DNA from: Argentina anserina
Taxonomy: Eukaryota; Streptophyta; Magnoliopsida; Rosales; Rosaceae
Reading direction: 5' to 3'
Length of the DNA: 64,000 bases
Assembly: GCF_933775445.1 (NCBI RefSeq)
Contig: NC_065874.1
Coordinates: 5,909,001 to 5,973,000, forward strand
The stretch's first letter is position 1; the number at the start of each line of letters is the position of its first letter. Of this stretch, positions 1-11,660 are shown one piece after another. The translations under genes were made by a program, and so were the position numbers. A model generated the notes under the pieces. It saw nothing but the letters and a program-made list of their open reading frames with translations. It ran no database searches and had not been told where the DNA came from.

Positions 1-513
1 ACTGATCATCATGGTCGAAGTAGTGTTATAATTATTGAATTTAGTTTGAGTTCTTACCATAATCGTTGCATCACTAGTTATAAAAATTATTTTTAAAGAA
101 ATGTGTTTTGGCTTAAATTCGTGAACTTAATCATCTACAGTTCATGGGTAAGTGAAACGCTACTTTCATAAATGATTTTAAAAATGTTTTAGTGATTATG
201 GACTATGGTGAATGTGAGTAAATCTCACTATGACGAGTCTACTCTTGGTGGTGACTCATAGTTACGTTTTTTTGTTAAAAGACCGAACTAGGACATGTAT
301 ATGATATAGTGGGTTGTGTGTGTATAAAATGGTAAATACGATACATATATATGGGTTGCTATATTATATACTGTCACGTTCTTATTTCCAAATGAATTAT
401 ACTATGACAACTATATTTATTTTATTTGAGCAAGAGCCACTTTGTTGTAGTACAATAACATGGGTGGATTGTTATTGTACGTGGTTTTCACATTGAGTCT
501 TGTTAAAAAAAAT

Positions 514-591
514 TTTGTCTTCGAACGTGTTGTATCTGTCTTCGGACATGTTTTTTGTCTTCAGACGTGTTATTCTGTCTTCCGACATATT
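514..591. repeat. Four imperfect ~20-bp tandem repeats
   Basis: The unit TGTCTTCGGACATGTT recurs four times with small changes (cttcGAAcgtg, cttcGGAcatg, cttcAGAcgtg, cttcCGAcata). It lies just before the larger tandem array at 663-957. Confidence 0.55.
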
Positions 592-662
592 GGCAGTAAT
601 CGGAACCGAGCCTTGGCCGGGTGTCGTTTATGATTCAGTTAGAGCTCTAGTCTATCTACCGG

Positions 663-957
663 TGTACTGCATGAGGGGTAACAAATGGGTTGCCTGGTCT
701 CATGAGTACCCATATTTTTTAGTGACATTGGGTACATATGGGTTGTCCAGTGTCTGTCAGTGTACTGCATGAGGGGTAACAGATGAGTACATGGGTCTCA
801 TGAGTACCCATGTTTTACATGATTTTAGGTAACCAGATGGGTTGCCCAGTGCTTGTCGGTGTACTGCATGAGGGGTAACATATAGGTTCTCTCAGTCTCA
901 TGAGTACCCATATTTTTAAATAATTTTGGGTAACATATGGGTTGCCCAGTGTCACAT
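663..957. repeat. Three diverged ~98-bp tandem repeats
   Basis: Units begin at 663, 761 and 860, each with TGTACTGCATGAGGGGTAAC. Each then has a CTCATGAGTACCCAT block and closes with a GGTTGCCCAGTG-type block. The copies differ at several positions each. No coding potential is seen. Arrays like this occur in LTR and untranslated regions of plant retrotransposons, which is one possible source. Confidence 0.75.
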
Positions 958-1358
958 GAGTACGTTTGTCTTCAAATGTTATTTGACATATTTCCTTTGT
1001 ATACGATGTATGTTTACTGTTAGTTTACTCATACGGGCTGAAAAGCTTACCGGGTTTGTGTTTACAATCCCGGTGCACCAATTCGATGGTGTAGGGGATA
1101 GTTCTGTAGGTGGGGATTAGCAGATTCGGAAGGTTTACTCTGAAGATTTCTTTCTTCTGTTTTGTGGTGAGGATTGAGTGAATTTTACATTTCCATTGGT
1201 TATAATACTGAGGTATAAACTGGTTATGTATTATTCAAGTCGACTAAGTCATGTTGTGGACTCAGATTCGATACACTGTTATGATAAGATGATTTCAATA
1301 TATTTGAGATTGTTTTAGAGTTTTCATGGCTTTGAAATCGAATTTCGGAGCCGTGACA

Positions 1359-3050
1359 ATTCCTTTATTTTTGTTGTGAACTTTTGTATCACACTATCAC
1401 ATATGCATATTCATGTCTACATTCTCTTTGGTATCTACTAATAAGGTATATTATTCTTGAAATTGATTTCTTTTATTGTTCTGATTGCAAGTATTTTTGT
1501 TCTAGGTATTTTTGTCTAATAGATAAGTGTATCATATAAACCAGCACGTCTAATATATAGGTTGTAAGTAAAGTAAACTCTATTAGCTAGGTTAAGAACA
1601 TAAAACTTCTACTTTAAAGATTTCTTTTTGATTGATATCTACCTTTGAATTAGGTTACAAGTTGAAGAAAGAAAAAGAAATAGTTAGTGCAAAATGTTGA
1701 AGGTTCATACGAAATAATTTTTTTTGAAACTCAAAAATTACGTACCTTTAAGATAAAAAATAATAATTTACGCAAATTTATTCTGATTTAAATATATAAA
1801 CCTTTTGATATAGATATATGTAAAGCAACTTCCTTAATTTTAGCAATATTAATGAGTTGAAGAAAACTGCTAAAACCACAAAAAAAATCTACAATTAAGA
1901 TATTTAAACTAGAATGTAATTCTAATAATCAAATTAAATAGAGGCAGTATGTAATTTTAATAAAACAAAAGGCAATATATTATCAAATTTTTTAATATTT
2001 TAATGTAAATTGAATCAAATTAATGTATGGGTTTATTTTAAAAGGTTGTCTAAAAAATGGGTGTAAAACGAATTACTCTTAATTTATTTTATAAAACTAA
2101 AATCGTGTATGATGATATATTTGATACCCGTTTACAACTTTACATACTCATCATGAGAAGCCCAACTCAGCAATATACTATTGTAGAATATAAAATTGGA
2201 TTGTCACACGATGAAATTCAAATCATTCGACTTATATAGTTGTGTGTTGAAACCAATTTCATATATGCAAGCTAAAAATGTAGTAATATGATGCACTATG
2301 CAAGACATATATGTCTGCCTCATACACTACAGCATATTTATTATTCTACATGGTCCAAAATTTCAATATATTCTTTTATACAAAGTGCCCAATTACCCAC
2401 CTCTATATGTTACATCCGACTCTCCAAGAGCACCCATCGACAGAAAAGCGGCTTCTATAGAGGTAAAGAGTCTCCATCTTACTAATAATAATGAAGGACC
2501 AAATAGTAGGCTCGCCATGACGCCATCTTACCTACCACCGTCACTAGCCGCCACCACCGCATTCCGGCAATTGAGTAAGAAACAAGAAGTACATTTGAAA
2601 GTTTACTAGAAATAAAATTAAAAAGTAAAAATATATAGTTAATGTCCCTCGTCGCTAAATGACAAGGACCCAATGGACGTGGGGTACTGGGCACAGAGCA
2701 CGACCGTTGCATAAGCCTCCCTCGTACCAAGAGTCCAAGACATTCAAATTTCAAACTTTCAAACTGCAACTCTCAAGTCTGGACAGTAATAAAGCAAAGC
2801 TGCCACTTTTCTCGCATAAACCTCGGAATCGGAGCTTCCAATAAAACAAGCCTACAACCTCAGGAAGGCTCCATTTCAAGCTTTACACTTCAAAGTTCAA
2901 ATCTTTAATCCCATCCAGTTTGAATTTGATTATCTTCACACCCATCTCAAGTCAAGTAAGTAGCCAGCTCACTGTGTTCCAAGACCAACCCCATGCTTCA
3001 ATCACAGATCAATTTTTGAGCCATTTAAGTAGAAAGTTTGAACTTTCACG
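1359..3050. other. Intergenic, upstream of the IPGA1/CHUP1-like gene
   Basis: AT-rich, with only short open frames without recognisable similarity. The part from about 2750 to 3050 is likely promoter and 5' leader of the gene starting at 3051. It has CT- and AAG-rich stretches but no core promoter element that I can place with confidence. Confidence 0.5.
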
Positions 3051-6000
3051 ATGAGAGAAGAGAACCCATCTGAAACCAGAGCAAGAGCAACCAAATTTTC
3101 CGACCAAAACCAAGCACCAAAGTCTCAGAACACAAAGGGCAACAGCAACACTTCAAAATTGAAGTCTGCTTCTTCATGGGGGTCTCATATAGTCAAAGGG
3201 TTCGGAGGAGACAAGAAGGCCAAGGCTCTAAGCGCTGTAACGAGCAAGAAGCCACCGCTGATGGGTTGCGATTTAGCGAATCCGAAGCCCCAAATGCCAC
3301 TAGCCCCTGCTCATTCACGAGTCAAGCGTTCGCTGATCGGAGACTTATCTTGCAATGCTAATCAGGTGCACCCTCAAACGTACCAGACCCACCGGAGACA
3401 GTCTTCGCGGGACTTGTTTCTCGAGCTTGATCACCTGAGGAACCTGCTCCAGGATTCGAAAGAGAGGGAGTTTCAGCTGCAGGCAGAGCTTTCGGAATGT
3501 AAGCGAAATCCGAGGGTTTTGGAGCTGGAGAAGGAGCTGGAGGAGAAAAGGAGAGAACTGGAGGGGGTGGTGAAGAAAGTTGAGGTGCTGGAAGAGGAGA
3601 AGGCTAGTCTAGCCGAGCAATTAGCGTCGATTTCAGAGAGGAGTGAAGAGGTGTTAAAGAGAGGAGAGCAGGAATGTGGGGTGATTTCGGCGTCAGTGAG
3701 TGTGGAGATGGAGGTTTTGCAGTTGAGAAGACTCAACAAGGAGCTGCAGCTTCAGAAGAGAAACCTTGCTTGTAAACTTTCAACTGTGACAGCCCAACTG
3801 GCTTCTGTAGCTAAAGATTCTGAGGTACTTACTTTTAATTTCATTTACTTACTCTCTCTGTGATTGGTTATGCTTAGGTTGATATGTTCTTGCCTTCTTG
3901 GTTATTGAAATTTGTGTTGGTTGTTATCAGAGTGACATTGTTGAGAAAATCAAAGCCGAGGCGTCTATGTTAAGGCATACGAATGAAGATTTGTGCAAAC
4001 AAGTTGAAGGCTTACAGATGAATAGGTTGAATGAGGTTGAGGAGCTAGCTTACCTTAGGTGGGTCAATTCGTGCTTAAGAAATGAGTTGCAGAACTCTGA
4101 AAAGCTGCAGAGTCCGAATTCAATTGATAGGAGTAGTAAATCAGCTGGAGATTTATCAAGTAGGAGCAATGAGTATTTGGAATACAAGAGTGTGAAGAGA
4201 CTGAATTTGGTGAAGAAGCTGAGGAAGTGGCCTATTGCAAATGAAGATTTGCCTAATGTGGATTCATCCCCAGATGAGCTCTTGGATAAAAGTTGGGTTG
4301 ATTCAGATGAAGGAAGAAGTCCTAGGAGAAGACACTCGATAAGCGGATCCAAGTGCTTTGCGGAAGAGCTGGTGCTGACTAATAAGAGAAGACAATCTGA
4401 TGGTTTTATGTGTCCTCCAGAAATTGAGAAGGATATAGAGCCAGTGGCTTCACAGAAATATGACTTGGGTATGCTTCAATGCCATGAAATTCATAAAATT
4501 CCGGCTTCATTTGATGTTGAGAAAAGGGCATTGCGCATTCCGAATCCCCCTCCTAGGCCTTCATGTTCTATTTCTAGCGGAACCAAAGCAGATGATTCAA
4601 TGAAGGTTCCACCACCACCGCCTCCGCCTCCACCACCTCCTCCTAAGTTTTCAGCAAGGACTAGTACTGCAGGAACTGTGCAAAGAGCCCCACAAGTAGT
4701 TGAGTTCTATCATTCTCTCATGAAAAGAGATTCCAGGAAGGATTCTTCCACTGGAGGAATATGTGATCAACCGGATGTTGCTAACGTTCGTAGTAATATG
4801 ATTGGCGAAATTGAGAACCGATCATCACATTTGCTTGCTGTAAGTGCTTGCGTACCTCATTGTTGAATTCTATCTGTCTGAAGTTTTCTGCTCCAGCTAT
4901 CTTTTTTCTTTCATTAATAATTCAACTTCCAAAGCTGATTGTTTGCACAATTAAACTCTATCAAACTACTGAATGCTCGTTTTTTAGAATAGATATAACC
5001 AGCAAATATTTGGTCTATGTCTAATTTTTCACGACAGTGAGATGGTGTAGAACCAAATTACTGTCAAAAGTCAGATGTAGTAAACTAGTGCAAGTCCTTA
5101 CTGATTGTGATCACCACTTTCTAATGCAGATAAAGGCAGATGTTGAGACTCAAGGAGAATTTGTAAATTCATTGATAAGAGAGGTGAACAATGCTGTATA
5201 TCATAGCATTGAAGATGTTGTGGCTTTTGTGAAGTGGCTTGATGACGAGCTTTGCTTTCTTGTAAGTTGATCTTTGTTTTGAAACATGACTAGAAAAACA
5301 ATCTAAATGTCTGTCTGCAGCATAAATTGCCTACTCTAGTATAAAGGTGGAAGTATTCAAATGGCAGCAGGATACTTAGCATGAATTACACACATATATC
5401 ATGTATAAAGATGCCCAGTTCGTAAATGATCTGCATATTATCAAACTTACCATATGGTGTATCTGCTGCGTGCTCACTCCTGCTTATTATGCTTTGCTTA
5501 TGTTGAAGGTGGATGAAAGAGCAGTCCTAAAGCACTTTGATTGGCCAGAAAAGAAAGCAGACACACTGCGAGAAGCAGCTTTTGGGTATAGAGATCTTAA
5601 GAAACTGGACCTTGAAGTGTCTTCTTTCAAAGATGATACTCGATTGCCATGTGATATTGCACTCAAGAAAATGGTTGCCTTGTCTGAAAAGTACGCAGCA
5701 ACTATTAGTGTTGTTTCCTAGCAAGTAATATGCGTCATATAAATAAACTTAACAAGATTTTTCTTACCTCTCACAGGATGGAGCGTACAGTTTACAACAT
5801 TCTCCGAACAAGAGAGTCCTTGATGCGTCATTGCAGGGATTATCAGATACCAACAGACTGGATGCTTGACAATGGCATTTTAAGCAAGGTAGACTTTATT
5901 GTAGCCTTTAACAGCCTTTAACAGAATATCAAACGCCTTAATCACATTTTCATTACATCTAATTGAAAGCCTACTTCTGTAGATAAAATTTGGCTCAGTC

Positions 6001-6305
6001 AAGCTAGCAAAGATGTATATGAAGAGGGTGGCTATGGAACTACAGTCAAAGGCAGCAGCAGAAAAAGATCCTGCAATGGATTATATGCTGCTTCAGGGAG
6101 TGAGATTTGCCTTTAGAATTCATCAGGTTAGTTAGTTAGCACAAAGAGGAAGTGCTGCTCATTCTTTGGGTAATCTATCTTTTTATTGTTAAAGTTTAAG
6201 ATATATTTCTTGTTTCATATGCAGTTTGCAGGAGGATTTGATGCAGACACAATGCATGCATTTGAAGAACTTCGATACCTTGCCCATCTTCTGAACAAAA
6301 AGTAA
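3051..6305 (+). CDS. IPGA1/CHUP1-like coiled-coil protein
   Basis: Seven exons: 3051-3824, 3931-4839, 5130-5261, 5509-5690, 5777-5888, 5983-6126, 6225-6305. Together they encode 777 residues, and all introns are GT-AG. The N-terminal third is basic and Ser/Thr-rich. Residues about 120-260 form a strong Glu/Lys/Leu coiled coil. An uninterrupted proline run (about residues 485-498, 4608-4646) follows. The last ~270 residues are the conserved C-terminal domain of this family, with FYHSLMKRDSRKD, a WPEKKADTLREAAFGYRDL stretch and a QFAGGFDADT end. Known relatives are CHUP1, which acts on actin at the chloroplast outer envelope, and IPGA1, a microtubule-associated protein that shapes petal growth. 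This copy has no obvious N-terminal membrane anchor like that of CHUP1, so an IPGA1-type cytoskeletal role is the better inference. The start is the first in-frame Met. Confidence 0.9.
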
Positions 6306-7117
6306 ACAAGAGAAGAACAGTTGTATGGGAACAATTTTTGGTTTAAATGTGCAGTAGTGCATTGGATGGGAACACTTTTTTGGCTTACCATCTCAGTAAG
6401 CTTCATTAGGAAATATGTATATCTTCCATAGTAAGAAGCAACGTCTTGGTGTAGTTCTGTGTTTTCTGGCAAAATTATAAAGGGATTCTGTTTAATACTT
6501 CAAAAATCACCAGAAGTCAAAACTAGAAACACCTTAATGAAACCGTAGCTTATTACTTGCACAAGAACTGTGCAACTTCTTTAGAGTCTCATCCAACACA
6601 CGGTTCTATGCAATGTTTGCCTCACTATCAAATAGAGATCAATGAAATGTTTATATATTAGAAATGGTGGATGGATGTAGGGTCGTTTGGACAAGCAATC
6701 ACTTGGAGATTGTTACAATGGTTGAGGTGTCATAGTGATGGATGTGGCAGACAGCAAGCAAAGCAGTGGTTGATATACCAGCGGCCGATTACTTTGACAC
6801 TAGAAGTAGAGAACCAGAGATACATAGCAAGCTACACATAGCAAGCTACACATAGCAGTATCCCATTCTAGGTATATCTGATAATCTAGCCTCCAAGAGT
6901 AAGGTAGAAGCAGTACTACTAATTCTTTTGCCTGTAAAGCTTGAGATTGGCAGACACAAAACTTGATCCCAAAAAATAAAGATGTATGCAAAAAGATGAA
7001 ATAACAAGACCCAGTTTGAGAAAATTGATTCCATATGATGCTGCTATATTAAATATTGATTAAAACAAGCTCATTTTTAATTAACTATTCACATTGGCAT
7101 GAATGCCTGATTTTTAA
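6306..7117. other. 3' flank of the IPGA1/CHUP1-like gene; no gene seen
   Basis: Probably includes the 3' untranslated region of the upstream gene. A short 17-bp unit (CATAGCAAGCTACA) is repeated near 6826-6856. Nothing else is recognised. Confidence 0.4.
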
Positions 7118-7258
7118 TTAATTCATTATCAGACTTCGCATGATCTTACAAAAGAAACTTTTAGCAACTGTGATATTCTCAATCCCATTAGTGACTAGTC
7201 GAATCTCCTCCCGGATCTTCTCCATAGAGAAACCCCTCGGGCCAAGAAGAACTGTACG
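7118..7258 (-). other. Possible last exon of an unrecognised small minus-strand gene
   Basis: On the minus strand a good acceptor (pyrimidine tract then TGCAG) sits directly before position 7258. It is followed by an open frame of 46 residues ending in TAA at 7118. The peptide includes VLLGPRGFSMEKIREEIR, which looks like a normal amphipathic protein segment, but I cannot name its family. An upstream exon might lie at about 8815-8880, where the minus strand has an open frame followed by a possible donor (ATG/GTAATT). The joined model is not proven, and this may instead be a gene remnant. Confidence 0.25.
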
Positions 7259-8851
7259 CTGCAGAAAGGAAAATGTCAGGGTTAACCACATGTGGTATCA
7301 GTCAATATACATATTGTTGGCTGGGTTTAGTAATTTAGAAAGATCCAACTTGCAGATAACTATTAATTCTGAAGCCATATACACAGAGAAAAGCCAGCCA
7401 ACAAACTAACAAGACTGCTAATTGATACAAGCTTTCCTACAACTCAGGTAGGTTCATCATATCAAAGCACTAAAGTACTTAAGTTAATTCTACATTTAAC
7501 GACAATTCTCATGTAAGTAGGCTTCTTAGCTGTCACCAGTATGAGTGAATAAATTTAGAACATTTAATAAATATAACGTGTTACTTCCGGTAGCCATAAC
7601 ACATGACATGGTGGATTGGCCAAGGGCTTTCAAAATCTAATTTTGGCTTATCTGAGCCACATAACAACTCTCATTCGTAATAACCCTTGACCATGTACAA
7701 AGTAGATTTTCTAGCTGATTATGTGGACAGATCATTGGGTTAGAAAAACTAGATCTAGTCCGAAGCTAATTCTGTGATGAAAACTTTAAAGTCTTACTAG
7801 ACATTCATACAAAATTAACTTGTGATACATCCCATAAGATACTCATAAAAATAACTGATGATTCTTAAAACTATCCATTACACAAAAATAAAGAAAAAAT
7901 ATCCACATTTCACCAATTTAAAATCAGAATCTCTTATTTATTTATACAGGTAGCATTGATCATCTATAGTCGAGCTTAAATGAAAACTTAGATTCTTGTT
8001 TCATACAAGTCTAATGCCTCAAAAGGGCAGCAGCATGAGACCTGCTTCGTATCAGCACAAATATGCTCAAAATCTAGTATCTTTAGTTATTCAGGTCACT
8101 GCTGCACATATACAAAGAAAACAAGCACCTGGGCAGGCTTCTGTTGCAGTTTAGATTAATCAGCCTAATTGAAGGACCAAACTAGGGCGGTTGGAAGCCT
8201 CTTGTTTCCATCACCTCCTCCTTCACCCATGCTTCCTACTTACTCCTCACAACTCATTCAGAAACCCCATTACTCGTTTCTCTGATGGCTTAGTGGTTTC
8301 AGTTCCATTTCCAACCTCCACACAGAAATTATTGTATGGGGTACACTTCCCTTTGGTCTATTACGCAAAGCAAAAAATCATAATCATATTGAGTAACCCA
8401 AACAGAAATTCAAACACTAATCCAAAAAAGAGTATCATGTCGCACTTTGGAACCTATCATATTAATGATAAAAAGCAGCAAGATCTTTGGACTTTCAGTA
8501 AGCAACGCAACCACGAAGTTTTGCAAACTTGGTAGTAATGCATCAATTCAACTCTAACAACAAAACTCCACAGTCCGGATCACAAGGAACTCAATTAGGC
8601 CACCGAACCAAATTGGAAAAACTAAACTAAGCAGAACTCATGTGTGGGAAACTCTATCAATCGCAATGCAATTCATAACCAAATGAACCAATCACCAAAT
8701 CAATTCACCGGCACTATCATGAACTATTGCAGAAATGTAAATAGCAACAAGAGTAGCTACCAATGTAAAAAAAACCCACAGATTCAAGTTTAAAGCTTTG
8801 TGAATTACCATTGCAAATGCTCCACAACCCATCTCCAATTCAGCACCAAAT
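7259..8851. other. Intergenic or intron of the possible small minus-strand gene
   Basis: There is no convincing coding region. The + strand frame at 8191-8535 has no recognisable similarity and an odd composition. If 7118-7258 and the region near 8820-8974 belong together, this would be intron. Confidence 0.3.
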
Positions 8852-8974
8852 TCATAGCGCGCATCTGCAAACATAGCTTATGACACGAAACGAGGCAAAG
8901 ACGGCAACGGCGATGTAAGCAAAGCACCAAACTCCAACAGCCAACAGCAATGTCAGGACATCAGAGTGAGCCAT
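8852..8974 (-). CDS. Candidate 40-residue membrane peptide (small ORF)
   Basis: The minus-strand ATG at 8972-8974 opens a 40-codon frame ending in TGA at 8852-8854. The peptide starts MAHSDVLTLLLAVGVW and is hydrophobic from about residue 7 to 32, as expected for one transmembrane helix. The last part is Cys/Arg rich. It overlaps, in another frame, a second minus-strand frame at 8692-8874 that could be an exon of the gene ending at 7118. I do not recognise the peptide. Chance cannot be excluded at this length. Confidence 0.2.
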   Translation of the reverse strand: MAHSDVLTLLLAVGVWCFAYIAVAVFASFRVISYVCRCAL

Positions 8975-9550
8975 AAAACACCATTCACATCTGGGTCATC
9001 AAATCTACACATGTAAATACATTAACTAACTTAGAAACAAGAAAGATTGAAACTTTCACATAATCCAAGTCTGATCAATCAAACAAAAGACTTGGGTCAC
9101 AATATACTTACGTCAGATTACGTGGGATGGGTTAAAGGTTTGGTCTTTGATATGATTTTGTGGAGAAGCCAAAGGTTGATGGAATTGCAATGCAGGGAGG
9201 AGTCAAAAGACTCGAGAATAGAGAGTCAGAGGTGGAGAGGTTTTTTACAAAAATTAGTTTATGAAATGTGGAGGAGATGGCTTGGAGAGGATGAGTATGG
9301 CCCAAGAATAGCTCAGTCAAAGCCCAACGACTTGCTTCTAGATAAAAGTCTTTTTGTTTATGTGATTAGTTAATAGGGCAACTGGCCAACTAGATGATGA
9401 GAATAAACTAGAAATCCCCCATGTTAAATGTGCTATAATTAGAAGAGTAAAGTGGATGATTAAGTGTGGGGTTTGTTATTTGAAAACCATGTGATTTTGT
9501 TTCTTCAGGTACATGATATGATGATATATTATTAGTGGCCTATTTTTCAA

Positions 9551-9691
9551 TCGAAATCGACCAACCATATTGCCGACGCAATGGCCAAGCTTGCCAAAAC
9601 GAAATTTAAGAGGCTCCCAGTCTCGTTGCTTTGTGTATGTGTTTTGAGGAAAGGTTCAAGGTTGCCTTCCTATGCCTTTGTAGCTGTCTAG
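9551..9691 (+). mobile_element. Remnant of a LINE-type RNase H domain
   Basis: The frame from 9551 to the stop at 9689-9691 contains TNHIADAMAKLAKT. This matches the conserved end of the RNase H (RVT_3-like) domain found in plant LINE and related proteins (pattern N-x-x-AD-x-LAK-x-A). Only the C-terminal end is present, and no reverse transcriptase frame lies upstream. This is a short dead fragment. Confidence 0.55.
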
Positions 9692-10226
9692 CTGCTTTGT
9701 TTGATTAGTTTAGTGTATGTGCTTTTGGTTTGCTGCCGGACTTGTTCCTCTCATTTGTAGTTTTTTCCTTTCATTGTAACTTAATGAAGTATTTTAGTTC
9801 CGACCATTATTTGCTTATGACATATTGGTGTGACAATATTAATTTCACTACATTGGAAGGTCGTGATCGTAAGGATAATGATTAATGAGTAACACTCAGG
9901 AGTAATCATTCTGTGTATCTGGAACATCACGTGGTATTGTCATATAGTGTACCCAGTTAATTATATTATTTCATAGTGTGGTAAACATGCACGCGGTGAA
10001 AAGGAAAAAAATTATTTAAAATGAGTAACCAATCAGAAACAAACAAACTAAAAATGAATCAAATAACATTAAAATTGTACGCTACATAAATTATATATCG
10101 GATACATATAATAATTTTTCCTGAATGATTAAACGAGTGAGAGAAGAGTTGAGTGATGACCTTCATGATATTGGAATTTTTACCTTATCTAAATTGGGTG
10201 CACCATAGATTGTTGTCAACTTGTCA
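9692..10226. other. Intergenic; nothing recognised
   Basis: AT-rich DNA between the LINE remnant and the Mutator-like foldback element. The first ~150 bases may be 3' untranslated sequence of the LINE. Confidence 0.4.
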
Positions 10227-10235
10227 TAACCTAAA

Positions 10236-11304
10236 GAGTTTTTTTCACCAACAGTCCCTCAACTCTGGTGTACCTACCAATGTGATACCTCAACTCTTAA
10301 TCGTACCAATGTGATACCCAGACTCTAGTATTGCTATCATTGAAGTACTTCCGTCAGTTTTTTTCAACTTTTCCGTTATCTTGGTGACGTGGCAGGTACG
10401 TGAGGCCCACAAAGAGGGTTAAAAGACAAAATTAACCTCATCTGAGAGGAGCAATGTTTTTCCCGCCCTTTACCTTGAGAAAGACACCCAACAATTCCAA
10501 TTTTGGCGCCAATTTTCACTACATACTCTTTAATTTGTGTCTAATATCTAAACTAAAGAACAACCGCCAACCAGTCGACCACAATCTGATAAAACCTAGA
10601 TCAATCTCATTTTCTATTTTTACCCTAGCACTTGTTAAACTAACAGAATAAATATATAAATTTATATGGAACATCTCATTTCCACAATCTCATAAGAATA
10701 TAGAAACACATAACTTAACGAAATTCAACTACATGTACCAGTAGTTCTTACAAGCAAAAATCATGGCAGATCAACATAAAAGGTGGCAACTAATGGTACT
10801 TAAACATGTATTTGAATTTCGTTAAGTTATGTGTTTTTATATTCTTATGTGATTGTGGAAATGAGATGTTCCATATAAATTTATATATTTATTCTGTTAG
10901 TTTAACAAGTGCTAGGGTAAAAATAGAAAATGAGATTGATATAGGTTTTATCAGATTGTGGTCGACTGGTTGGCGGTAGTTCTTTAGTTTAGATATTAGA
11001 CACAAATTAAGGAGTAGAGAGGGAAAATTGGCGCCAAAATTGGAATTGTTGGGTGTCTTTCTCAAGGTAAAGGGCAGGAAAAACATTGCTCCTCTCATAT
11101 GAGGTTAATTTTGTCTTTTAACCCTCTTTGTGGGCCTCACGTACCTGCCACGTCACCAAGATAACGGAAAAGTTTAAAAAAACTAACGGAAGTACTTCAA
11201 TGATAGCAATACTAGAGTCTGGGTATCACATTGGTACGATTAAGAGTTGAGGTATCACATTGGTAGGTACACCAGAGTTGAGGGACTGTTGGTGAAAAAA
11301 ACTC
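10236..11304. mobile_element. Mutator-like foldback element, 1,069 bp, 9-bp target duplication
   Basis: Both ends read GAGTTTTTTTCACCAACAG inward. The arms, about 10236-10738 and 10802-11304, are nearly identical reverse complements across about 490 bp, with roughly a dozen or so differences. They leave a loop of less than 100 bp. The element is flanked by a perfect 9-bp direct repeat, TAACCTAAA, at 10227-10235 and 11305-11313. A 9-bp duplication with long terminal inverted repeats is the hallmark of Mutator-like elements. No transposase is encoded. The similar open frames at 10454-10651 (+) and 10889-11098 (-) are the same arm sequence read on opposite strands and are not genes. Confidence 0.9.
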
Positions 11305-11397
11305 TAACCTAAAAGTTGACTTACTCTCTCACTGAAATGGTTTTGTAATGATAATTTCTTGGGGCTTTGCAACATAATAAGATATATCCGCTATTTC

Positions 11398-11642
11398 TTT
11401 TTTTTTGTTATAAAAAGTTTTGGTGAGAGTTTGGTTATGCTACACCACCATCATCAGGGCATACCCACAATCTCAATCCTGAAGGACCTATGACGGACAC
11501 ATACATGTCACACAGCCCTTATGTATAGATTTTCGCAGGAGAATTTACAAATTGCGAGCCAACAAGGCCTACTGTCAGCGAGAATCGAACCTGTGTGATA
11601 TACCAAAAGTCCGCCTTGTCAAATGAGCCAAACCTCGTTAGC
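11398..11642 (-). mobile_element. tRNA-derived SINE, 18-bp target duplication
   Basis: A 245-bp insertion lies between two perfect copies of AGATATATCCGCTATTTC (11380-11397 and 11643-11660). On the minus strand its head has an internal Pol III promoter: box A TGGCTCATTTG (11620-11630) and box B GTTCGATTC (11582-11590), spaced about 30 bp apart as in a tRNA. The tail end on the plus strand is a T run at 11398, i.e. an A-rich tail on the minus strand. All these features fit a SINE moved by LINE machinery. Confidence 0.85.
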
Positions 11643-11660
11643 AGATATATCCGCTATTTC

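Larger units (their letters stand above)
1..1358. mobile_element. Possible 3' part of an old LTR (Ty3/gypsy-like), uncertain
   Basis: No believable gene is present. The stretch carries two families of short tandem repeats (514-591 and 663-957) and ends near 1358 in CCGTGACA after a TTTCGGAG block. Many plant Ty3/gypsy LTRs end in a similar GTGACA sequence, so this could be the right-hand part of a 3' LTR whose start lies outside the window. I see no gag, integrase or reverse-transcriptase coding sequence and no second LTR, so the assignment is inference only. Confidence 0.25.

Noticed and set aside
663..957. CRISPR-like look of the tandem repeats
   Set aside because: The repeats are contiguous and diverged without unique spacers, and this is plant nuclear DNA.
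8191..8535. 114-codon + strand frame
   Set aside because: Low-complexity start, no similarity and no splice or promoter support.
10454..11098. Matching open frames on opposite strands (10454-10651 + and 10889-11098 -)
   Set aside because: They encode nearly the same peptide because they lie in the two arms of the foldback element; they are not genes.
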